In this document: positions 61,801 to 64,000 of the stretch, piece by piece | How positions within the stretch are numbered: the first letter of the stretch is position 1 | Layout: every line of letters begins with the position of its first letter | NCBI GenBank assembly: GCA_947396885.1 | Contig: OX377201.1 | Location: 5,442,934 to 5,506,933 of the forward strand | Direction of reading: 5' to 3' | Origin: Heligmosomoides polygyrus polygyrus | Lineage: Eukaryota > Nematoda > Chromadorea > Rhabditida > Heligmosomidae | DNA: 64,000 nt | The notes under the pieces: model-generated | What the model saw: the letters and a program-made list of their open reading frames with translations, nothing else | Databases searched by the model: none | What the model was told of the DNA's origin: nothing | Translations under genes and position numbers: made by a program

Positions 61801-63829
61801 GGTACCAGACTTGTCTGGGAAGGATAAAGCGCTGACTTGTTCATCGGCTGGCCACCGCAAGTCATTGTATGGCCAAATACGCATTCATGTCGCCTCCACG
61901 ACATCTCGTAGAAGTAGAATGCGCTGGCGCATCCCAGAAGGGATTGAGTAACGCCGTCCTTTATCCTTTATCCTTTTATCCTTTATAATCACCTGTGATA
62001 GGAGAATGTCCAACAAGAATAAGCAAGAAAAATGTCGTTGCTTTTATTAGATATATCGAATTAAAATTTTTAGTAGGATGGAGACCAACTCTATAAACAA
62101 ATCAATTCGAGTCTGTCTTCTTTGCGCAAACTTCACCCAAAGAGGCTATTTGTGGGTGCTGATTACGAATCTGACATCCATTTTTTGTATTACGCTGGAG
62201 TACGGTAGGTTACGGTGGGTACGGGTGATTAAGGTCATGATCACCGATTTCGGTCAGGGGGTGGGGGGGGGGTGCTGCTAATGAAATTGACATCTATTTT
62301 TTATACTATGCTAGACTACGGTAGGTACAGGTGACTAAGGCTGTCGAGGTCATGGTCACGGATTTCGCCCAAGTTTTCTAAAGCGTTCCTTACCCGTATT
62401 TACCGCACTCCAGTGTAATACGAGAAAATGGATATCAGATTCGTTATCAGCACCCCGAATAACCCTTTGGGCGAAGTTTGGGCGAATTTTTTCGACCTTT
62501 CCCATACCTCTGGAGTCCTGAAAGTACAGTGGTGCCGAAATCCGATCTACAGTGAAAAAGGTAGCATCCTTTCCAGCATATACTCCAACATAAACGAACA
62601 CAATAACTGACGAATTCACACAAAAAAGAAAAACGCATGTGAAACAAAAAAGTGGTCCGCGAGGGACACTATGAGCCACCGGTGGCTGATAAGGCCCCAT
62701 TTATACTTCGACGCCGAGCGACGCGACGCCACGCATTGTGGCCAAATTGATCGATCGCGTACCCGATTAATTTGGCCACAATGCGTGGTGTCGCGTCGCT
62801 CGGCGTCGAAGTATAAACGAGGCCTAACGCGTGCGTATAGAATCGCGCGCCCGTCGCACACGGATTTCTGCCGCAAAACCTAATTGTCGTCAATGTGTCA
62901 GAAGATAAAGTATAAAAGTCGGCGTTAGTTACCGCCTTTGTGGTGTGCGCCATGCATTTTGCTTCAATTGTTGTTTCTATTCTTTGTCTATGCCCCTACT
63001 ACTTTTCAAAGGATTTTCGCAAGGCGTTTGCAGTTTTAGCGCAAAAAAACTTCAAATGGCTCTAAAACTATGTCCAGCAGTATATAGATACACGTAGCTG
63101 CAGCATTCTGAAGGGATCCCTTCGTTGAGTGATGATGGGTATCAGAAACTCGACCGTTTCTCATTATCATCGCCTTCTTACGATTCAGCTGAAGTCAAAG
63201 GTTTCACATAAAAGATCCTGATCTGCAAGATTCCACTCTGTTTGAATTATGTTCGGTGTTATGAAAGTAATGGCTTCGTCATTATTAAAGTTCGTGGTTG
63301 GCGCATTAATGTATTAGCCCTGCTTTGTAGTTGCGCGGCGTAACACCAGAGTCGGAATAGATGTCGATAGGGCGGCGCGAAAAATCAATACCTATGGGCC
63401 TGTTCATGCCTCGCGACAAGAGCGGCAAGAGCGACAAAAGCGACAAGAGCGACTGGGGCGACGAACATAGTGTGGTGTACGTAAATAATTGCGTACACCA
63501 CACTACATCCGTCGCCCAGTCGCTCCAGTCGCTCTTGTCGCGAAGTATGAACAGGCCCTATGGCGATCATCACGCCGCGTCGCGTGGCGGCGCAAGTATA
63601 AACCAGGCCTTAGACGTGCTTCCAATTATTTGGGCGTTACTGCATATTCCAGTGATTACAGTGAATTTGGCGTTTTCAGTTGCATCACAACGACATCTAC
63701 TTCCTGCCGCGCAATATCATCCATCAATTTCGAACCATATCGGCGTGTTCGTCTATAGCATGGCATGTCCGTCTGCAGCAGTACTACATGGAGGAGGATG
63801 CAGACGCGGACGCGGAGAAGGCTGAGTAG
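34847..63829 (+). CDS. dpy-21: RSBN1-family JmjC histone demethylase (DPY-21 orthologue), spliced gene of 27 coding exons
   Basis: The predicted 1206-residue protein belongs to the RSBN1/KDM9 JmjC family. Its C. elegans member DPY-21 removes methyl from H4K20me2 and acts in X-chromosome dosage compensation; that function is known for the family and inferred here. Visible parts: a Ser-rich N-terminus with a KRRR nuclear signal (16-56), Pro/Met-rich stretches (90-222), a charged helix (223-260), a long Ser/Lys/Pro-rich disordered region (340-840), then the conserved block 842-1190. That block contains [72 protein letters not shown] and NIIHQF. Candidate Fe(II) ligands are H1070, D1072 and H1172. 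The ATG at 34847 has an in-frame TGA two codons upstream. All 27 exons join in phase and total 3621 nt. Human RSBN1 is about 800 residues; the worm proteins are longer in the disordered N-terminal part. Confidence 0.92.
34962..35084 (+). CDS. dpy-21: dpy-21-like exon 2, Ser-rich with basic nuclear signal
   Basis: 41 codons, phase 0 to 0. The acceptor is attatag and the donor AGG/gtacgt. It encodes a Ser/Asp run followed by AKRRRLQNG, a plausible nuclear localisation signal. Intron 1 is only 70 nt. Confidence 0.8.
35342..36438 (+). mobile_element. Degenerate Tc1/mariner element in dpy-21-like intron 2
   Basis: Inverted ends CAGGGTGTCCGGAAGGTTTTGAGAA and reverse of ctcaaaactctttggacaccctg, flanked by TA at 35340-35341 and 36439-36440. 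Same orientation as the host gene. Confidence 0.85.
35523..36370 (+). pseudogene. Tc1/mariner transposase pseudogene
   Basis: Starts [20 protein letters not shown], a typical paired-type DNA-binding start. It continues with [18 protein letters not shown] (first catalytic Asp), [13 protein letters not shown] (second Asp block, Asp replaced by Asn-like LNARP) and [19 protein letters not shown] (third). Several stops and frameshifts interrupt it. Confidence 0.82.
37024..37153. repeat. MITE family A, copy 2
   Basis: GGGGCCAGATTCATCAACTGC on the left; cttaccgccctctaacggtg inverted as caccgttagagggcggtaag. Near-perfect palindrome with an 18-bp centre. Confidence 0.88.
37178..37312. repeat. MITE family A, copy 3
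   Basis: tggggccagatacatcaagc on the left, ggttgatgaatctggcccc on the right. It lies 25 bp from copy 2, so two insertions sit side by side. Confidence 0.82.
37313..38196. other. Intronic stretch of the dpy-21-like gene, nothing recognised
   Basis: AT-rich intron 2 sequence. I see no coding exon with phase agreement and no repeat with clear ends. Confidence 0.4.
38197..38253 (+). CDS. dpy-21: dpy-21-like exon 3
   Basis: 19 codons, phase 0 to 0, between tttcag and gtgagc. Ser/Pro/His-rich ([14 protein letters not shown]). It follows a 3.1 kb intron that contains a degenerate mariner. Confidence 0.75.
38801..38875 (-). other. tRNA-like segment, left arm
   Basis: The reverse strand has GCGCCGA, tggtgtaaagg (A-box-like), a TCCC/GGGA stem with an 11-nt loop where the anticodon arm should be, GCGGGTTCGAGTCTCGC (T-arm, B box) and CTGGCGC. 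Not a functional tRNA. Confidence 0.65.
39200..39274 (+). other. tRNA-like segment, right arm
   Basis: GCGCCGG pairs with CTGGCGC (7 bp, one G:U); T-arm GCGGG-TTCGAGT-CCCGC; B box GGTTCGAGTCC matches the polymerase III consensus. Length is 74-75 nt as in a tRNA, but the anticodon arm does not form a 5-bp stem with a 7-nt loop. Confidence 0.68.
39801..39842 (+). CDS. dpy-21: dpy-21-like exon 4 (42 nt)
   Basis: 14 codons ([14 protein letters not shown]), phase 0 to 0, between catttcag and gtaagt. Supported by strong splice sites and by phase agreement with both neighbours. Confidence 0.7.
39914..39969 (+). CDS. dpy-21: dpy-21-like exon 5, polyproline
   Basis: 56 nt between atttcag and gtgtgt, phase 0 in and phase 2 out. 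Encodes seven consecutive prolines followed by KR. The last two bases, CG, complete an Arg codon with the first base of exon 6. Confidence 0.72.
40160..40324 (+). CDS. dpy-21: dpy-21-like exon 6, Pro-rich
   Basis: 165 nt between cttccag and gtaagt, phase 2 in and out. Contains [11 protein letters not shown] followed by many Pro, Gly and Tyr residues. An ATG sits one base inside the exon, so a shorter trans-spliced isoform starting here is possible. Confidence 0.85.
41264..41349 (+). CDS. dpy-21: dpy-21-like exon 7, Met/Pro-rich
   Basis: 86 nt between cgtttag and gtaagt, phase 2 in and 1 out. Encodes a hydrophobic Met/Pro/Phe-rich stretch ([13 protein letters not shown]). The composition continues that of exon 6. 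Confidence 0.8.
41655..41712. repeat. Solo end of the 51638-52678 foldback family
   Basis: aatcgttgaaaaaggcagggacttatggggcaaccta matches the right end of the large foldback (gaatcgttgaaaa, cggtgacttatgggacaacc). Confidence 0.7.
41882..41973 (+). CDS. dpy-21: dpy-21-like exon 8
   Basis: 92 nt between tttcag and gtgagc, phase 1 in and 0 out. Encodes a Pro-rich start and then [17 protein letters not shown]. Confidence 0.85.
42107..42202 (+). CDS. dpy-21: dpy-21-like exon 9, charged coiled coil
   Basis: 32 codons, phase 0 to 0. A highly charged Glu/Arg/Lys helix ([20 protein letters not shown]). It is followed by a GC donor (AAG/gcaagc), and the helix continues directly into exon 10. The only nearby GT alternative gives a 42-nt intron and breaks the helix. 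Confidence 0.85.
42203..42283 (+). other. GC-AG intron
   Basis: An 81-nt intron with donor AAG/gcaagc and acceptor tttttcag. The rest of the donor fits the nematode consensus. Phase 0 is kept and the charged helix continues across the junction. Confidence 0.75.
42284..42589 (+). CDS. dpy-21: dpy-21-like exon 10, polyproline and disordered
   Basis: 102 codons, phase 0 to 0, ending AAG/gtgaga. Continues the charged helix, then nine consecutive prolines, then a low-complexity Ser/Glu/Val/Lys-rich stretch. Confidence 0.88.
42685..42715 (+). repeat. (TTTA)n microsatellite
   Basis: About seven tandem ttta units in dpy-21-like intron 10. Confidence 0.9.
43470..43912. mobile_element. Nested palindromes with a tRNA-like segment
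   Basis: Outer arms aataatatttatctcaagcc / gctgagataaatattatt. Inside, 43530-43700 is a second palindrome (aggctgtttcggcgttcttg / gaacgccgaaacgt-type; cgccatttcacttcattt centre). A reverse tRNA-like segment lies at 43787-43856 between them and the right outer arm. Confidence 0.72.
43787..43856 (-). other. tRNA-like segment (SINE-2 head)
   Basis: The reverse strand reads GCAGCACTAGTGTAAAGCG, then GCGGGTTCGAGTCCCGC and CTGGCGC. The first stem is degraded; the tag gcgatcaaaactct is adjacent. Confidence 0.55.
44750..45270. repeat. Long-TIR element F, internally deleted copy
   Basis: caccagggaagggtgtgaag and tatgtctgaacggcaggagc on the left, cagacatacgcttcagaccc and ttcccttgtc on the right. The middle equals the right-arm side of the 11962-13350 element (ttgaacatttatac, gtatagacgtcagaatcccc). 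Confidence 0.75.
45640..45955 (+). repeat. SINE-1 copy, near full length
   Basis: gggcacgtgtagcgcagttg (A-box region), cttgtttcaaatttcccact (degraded B box), ccatccctccggggtcggta, ggctggccaccgcaactcat, tagaatgcgtggctcatccc and a tttatctttt tail. Confidence 0.82.
46013..46450 (-). mobile_element. CR1-like non-LTR retrotransposon 3' fragment
   Basis: Minus frame: [47 protein letters not shown], a pattern common near the C-terminus of CR1-type reverse transcriptases. The tail (reverse strand) is gaataaacaaataaaaaaag. In dpy-21-like intron 10, antisense. Confidence 0.72.
47155..47410 (+). repeat. SINE-1 copy
   Basis: cgtggtagagcagctggaag, ccaggttcttggttcggag (B-box-like), aggccaaccaagcattccat, ggtactggacttgtctggga. 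Diverged. Confidence 0.72.
47601..47705 (+). CDS. dpy-21: dpy-21-like exon 11
   Basis: 35 codons, phase 0 to 0, between actgcag and gtacgt. Contains [20 protein letters not shown] and a basic SPRRRVE. Intron 10 before it is 5.0 kb and full of repeats. Confidence 0.85.
47761..47868 (+). CDS. dpy-21: dpy-21-like exon 12
   Basis: 36 codons, phase 0 to 0, after a 55-nt intron (acceptor tctcag, donor gtacag). Ends VVRIKAE, similar to the short IKAE/VKAE motifs in exon 13. Confidence 0.87.
47949..48704 (+). CDS. dpy-21: dpy-21-like exon 13, large disordered exon
   Basis: 252 codons, phase 0 to 0, between tttcag and gtatgt. Rich in Lys, Ser, Pro, Thr and Glu, with [11 protein letters not shown] near its start; predicted disordered. 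It is the longest exon of the gene. Confidence 0.92.
48882..49013 (+). CDS. dpy-21: dpy-21-like exon 14
   Basis: 44 codons, phase 0 to 0, between cttcag and gtaagg. Basic and Ser/Pro-rich ([22 protein letters not shown]). Confidence 0.88.
49070..49863. mobile_element. Foldback element with tRNA-like arms in dpy-21-like intron 14
   Basis: Left gcgtgtggaaacgtgagcgc and gaagttcatcacaccctgc pair with right gcgtgatgaacttcgccct and cacgcttccacacg. The inner arms ccattgggaggtaactctaa / agagttacctcccaatgg are almost perfect. About 790 bp, with the centre near 49455. Confidence 0.85.
49125..49210 (+). other. tRNA-like segment in left foldback arm
   Basis: tttggcgtagtggatagcga resembles a tRNA D-arm/A box, and accgttcgaccctcggttcc resembles a T-arm/B box about 45 nt later. 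The inverted copy lies at about 49720-49800. Stems are imperfect. Confidence 0.5.
50348..50451 (+). CDS. dpy-21: dpy-21-like exon 15
   Basis: 104 nt, phase 0 in and 2 out, between ttctag and gtgggt. Ser/Asp-rich with a terminal SKIK. The remaining AG joins the C that starts exon 16 to make a Ser codon. Confidence 0.8.
51290..51430 (+). repeat. Minisatellite-related units
   Basis: gctcgtcacgcgacgtcgg and cgcttgttgcgcgacgtaga with cacttcttct between them match the ~60-bp units at 8690-9010. Confidence 0.55.
51638..52678. mobile_element. 1.04-kb near-complete palindrome with mariner-like ends
   Basis: Ends GGTTGTCCCATAAGTCTTCGC and the reverse of gtgacttatgggacaacc, flanked by TA on both sides. 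The arms (cactgcagatttcgccggtc, aaaatgtattgcatttc, taggtttgtaattttttgcg) are inverted copies of about 500 bp each that meet near 52150. No transposase. In dpy-21-like intron 15. Confidence 0.88.
53023..53272 (+). CDS. dpy-21: dpy-21-like exon 16
   Basis: 250 nt, phase 2 in and 0 out, between tttcgcag and gtacct. Begins [15 protein letters not shown] and ends with a charged [16 protein letters not shown], just before the conserved domain. Confidence 0.85.
53372..53472 (+). CDS. dpy-21: dpy-21-like exon 17, start of conserved RSBN1 block
   Basis: 101 nt, phase 0 in and 2 out. Encodes [19 protein letters not shown]. The HPNGGA motif matches the start of the conserved domain in vertebrate RSBN1 as I recall it. 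Confidence 0.93.
53633..53767. repeat. MITE family D, copy 1, Harbinger-like
   Basis: 135 bp. Ends GCCCTAGTTTATACTTG and its reverse, flanked by TTA at 53630-53632 and 53768-53770. Inner arms gatatcgaccgggcaccgcg / aaatcgatatc. Confidence 0.85.
53840..54250. repeat. MITE family G, Harbinger-like (411 bp)
   Basis: Ends AGGGTTGGGCACACTCGGC and reverse gagtgtgcccagccct, flanked by TAA at 53837-53839 and 54251-54253. The interior has a short perfect palindrome, gcgtcagcttcacggaatga, and its inverted copy. Confidence 0.83.
54348..54450 (+). CDS. dpy-21: dpy-21-like exon 18
   Basis: 103 nt, phase 2 in and 0 out. The acceptor is ttttaag; the donor is GTG/gttagc, or three bases earlier. Family alignment (one residue between AASYL and DVFQYL) favours 54450. 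Encodes [18 protein letters not shown]. Confidence 0.88.
54515..54562 (+). CDS. dpy-21: dpy-21-like exon 19
   Basis: 16 codons ([16 protein letters not shown]), phase 0 to 0, between gtctag and gtgagc. Continues the conserved block. Confidence 0.9.
54717..55610. repeat. Palindromic element E, copy 3, with an insertion
   Basis: Ends CGGATTTATCCTAGTCCGGG and reverse cagactaggatagatccg. The interior carries the gacatgttataacc blocks. The right arm is separated by about 400 bp that hold a second palindrome (gacaggttcaccgtggcgat / tcgccatggtggacctgtcg, 55330-55470). G-runs at 54736 and 55026. Confidence 0.72.
56079..56206. repeat. Palindromic MITE
   Basis: aagctggagcacacgtcgct on the left, agtgtgctcgagcctt on the right. 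Inner arms gcagcaatgataaaggatat / gatatcctttatcattgctg are perfect. TTA and TAA flank it. Confidence 0.8.
56673..56767 (+). CDS. dpy-21: dpy-21-like exon 20
   Basis: 95 nt, phase 0 in and 2 out. The acceptor is ctgcttaag. Encodes [12 protein letters not shown] and [10 protein letters not shown], conserved in the family. Confidence 0.92.
56828..56924 (+). CDS. dpy-21: dpy-21-like exon 21
   Basis: 97 nt, phase 2 in and 0 out, between gttacag and gtgagc. Encodes [20 protein letters not shown], matching the GPMRQISLVGA-type block of vertebrate RSBN1. Confidence 0.93.
57027..57870 (-). pseudogene. Mariner transposase relic, antisense in dpy-21-like intron 21
   Basis: The minus strand has the N-terminal region ([24 protein letters not shown], after a DSGRLRRS segment), then [19 protein letters not shown] (first catalytic Asp), [20 protein letters not shown], and a degraded end. 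The HDNARPH block is missing. One end, ggtcggtcagaaagttct at 57027, looks like a mariner terminus. Confidence 0.78.
58968..59072 (+). CDS. dpy-21: dpy-21-like exon 22
   Basis: 35 codons, phase 0 to 0, between ttaatag and gttagc. Encodes [13 protein letters not shown] and [13 protein letters not shown], a family hallmark. Confidence 0.94.
59149..59237 (+). CDS. dpy-21: dpy-21-like exon 23, basic linker
   Basis: 89 nt, phase 0 in and 2 out, between attcag and gtaatt. Encodes a basic linker ([12 protein letters not shown]), where vertebrate RSBN1 has a KRRRS segment. Confidence 0.88.
59307..59438 (+). CDS. dpy-21: dpy-21-like exon 24, HxD iron-binding motif
   Basis: 132 nt, phase 2 in and out, between attcag and gtaagc. 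Encodes [17 protein letters not shown], then [12 protein letters not shown]. The H-A-D (H1070, D1072) is the likely HxD part of the JmjC iron triad and corresponds to the pair needed for DPY-21 activity. Confidence 0.93.
59618..59636 (+). repeat. (GATA)n microsatellite
   Basis: agatagatagatagatag in dpy-21-like intron 24. Confidence 0.85.
59802..59907 (+). CDS. dpy-21: dpy-21-like exon 25
   Basis: 106 nt, phase 2 in and 0 out. The ctttcaag acceptor is the only one that keeps frame; the stronger-looking gtgcag 14 bases downstream does not. Encodes [20 protein letters not shown]. Confidence 0.9.
59982..60053 (+). CDS. dpy-21: dpy-21-like exon 26
   Basis: 24 codons, phase 0 to 0, between tgtttag and gtgagt. 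Encodes [20 protein letters not shown], nearly identical to vertebrate RSBN1. Confidence 0.94.
60331..60807. mobile_element. Foldback element in the last dpy-21-like intron
   Basis: Left ggagactatctcaacggtag, gttagggacgacagaagctg and right ctaccgttgagatagtcttc, cagcttctgtcgtccctaac are inverted. Arms about 170 bp, spacer about 130 bp. Contains a (CT)n run near 60392. Confidence 0.85.
60808..61680. other. Intronic stretch, nothing recognised
   Basis: Part of intron 26. AT-rich; no exon with phase agreement and no repeat with clear ends. Confidence 0.4.
61681..61985 (+). repeat. SINE-1, best copy
   Basis: About 300 bp. The head ggggcgtgtgtagcgcagtcgg includes an A-box-like TAGCGCAGTCGG, and cctggttcggatttcccgcc a B-box-like block, about 45 nt apart, so a tRNA-derived head. 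The body is ccatccctccggggtcggtg to gaatgcgctggcgcatccc, with the tail (ctttatc)n. At least ten other copies occur in this window. Confidence 0.82.
62122..62490. mobile_element. Foldback element
   Basis: Left gcgcaaacttcacccaaaga, gggtgctgattacgaatctg and attacgctggagtacggta pair with right ccgcactccagtgtaatacg, cagattcgttatcagcaccc and ctttgggcgaagtttgggcg. Arms about 90 bp. The spacer has two tandem-like tacggtaggtacaggtga segments and a G-run. Confidence 0.82.
62693..62824. repeat. MITE family D-like, 132-bp near-perfect palindrome
   Basis: Ends GGCCCCATTTATACTTCG and reverse, flanked by TAA at 62690-62692 and 62825-62827. The arms ggccacaatgcgtggt... are almost identical. Confidence 0.88.
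63317..63609. repeat. MITE family D, copy 3, carrying a nested family C MITE
   Basis: Left GCCCTGCTTTGTAGTTGCGC, right gcggcgcaagtataaaccaggc, flanked by TTA at 63314-63316 and 63610-63612. The element at 63396-63558 interrupts it. Confidence 0.82.
63396..63558. repeat. MITE family C nested in family D
   Basis: 163 bp. Ends GGGCCTGTTCATGCCTCGCG and reverse gcgaagtatgaacaggccc, with TAT on each side (63393-63395, 63559-63561). The centre is tgtggtgtacgtaaataatt and its inverted copy. Confidence 0.85.
63680..63829 (+). CDS. dpy-21: dpy-21-like exon 27, distal iron ligand and stop
   Basis: 50 codons including TAG. Encodes [20 protein letters not shown] and [10 protein letters not shown], then an acidic tail ([12 protein letters not shown]). 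H1172 in IIHQF is the likely distal iron ligand. Vertebrate RSBN1 extends further; here the protein stops shortly after the domain. Confidence 0.93.
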   Translation: MHHNDIYFLPRNIIHQFRTISACSSIAWHVRLQQYYMEEDADADAEKAE

Positions 63830-64000
63830 TGAGCGGAACGTACGATTGATACGATTACCTACAACGTCATGCGTATTTTTTCTACCTCTTCTATTTTTCT
63901 AATGTTCGTAAGTTGTCACATAACAGCTGCGCCTGTGTATCTATATATAATGATCTACTTAAGATAGGTTTTCTGCACAGATTTCTATTCTTCGTGTTCA

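Overview
This is eukaryotic DNA with many short introns, nematode-type splice signals (acceptors such as ttttcag, cttttcag, tttaag) and very dense DNA-transposon and palindromic repeats. The two recognisable host genes and the relic of a nematode-only sperm protein (major sperm protein, MSP) point to a nematode. The mariner, MITE and SINE load suggests a strongylid (hookworm-like) clade V worm. The genus is inference.

Two spliced protein-coding genes lie head to head. On the minus strand, 26735 down to 11544 encodes a 250-residue SET/TAF-I (NAP-family) histone chaperone, the family of C. elegans spr-2. I place it in 8 coding exons, one only 18 nt long. On the plus strand, 34847 to 63829 encodes a 1206-residue RSBN1-family JmjC protein, the family of C. 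elegans DPY-21 (H4K20me2 demethylase). I place it in 27 exons whose phases all join and sum to 3621 nt including the stop. Its C-terminal third carries the conserved RSBN1/JmjC block, with candidate iron ligands H1070, D1072 and H1172. The start codons are 8.1 kb apart, so the pair is divergent, and both products act on chromatin.

Region by region: 1-11.2 kb is gene-free. It holds SINE copies, a 1.76 kb hAT-like element with an 8-bp target duplication, two mariner relics (one carrying an RTE insertion in its terminal repeat), a ~60-bp minisatellite and several MITEs. 11.2-26.8 kb is the SET gene, its introns filled with long inverted-repeat elements, a major sperm protein pseudogene, a CR1-like LINE fragment, SINEs and a 29-nt poly-G tract. 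26.8-34.8 kb is the divergent intergenic region: a GC-rich stretch, a possible minus-strand exon or pseudogene, a mariner 3' fragment and several palindromic MITEs. 34.8-63.8 kb is the dpy-21-like gene. Its large introns carry mariner relics, foldback elements up to 1 kb, tRNA-like modules, and MITEs nested in MITEs.

The most unusual aspect is the number of near-complete palindromes (0.13-1.4 kb) inside introns of two chromatin genes. Several of these have arms containing tRNA-like sequence with polymerase III box motifs. All coordinates were read by eye; splice sites were chosen by consensus, phase and family similarity, with no transcript evidence.
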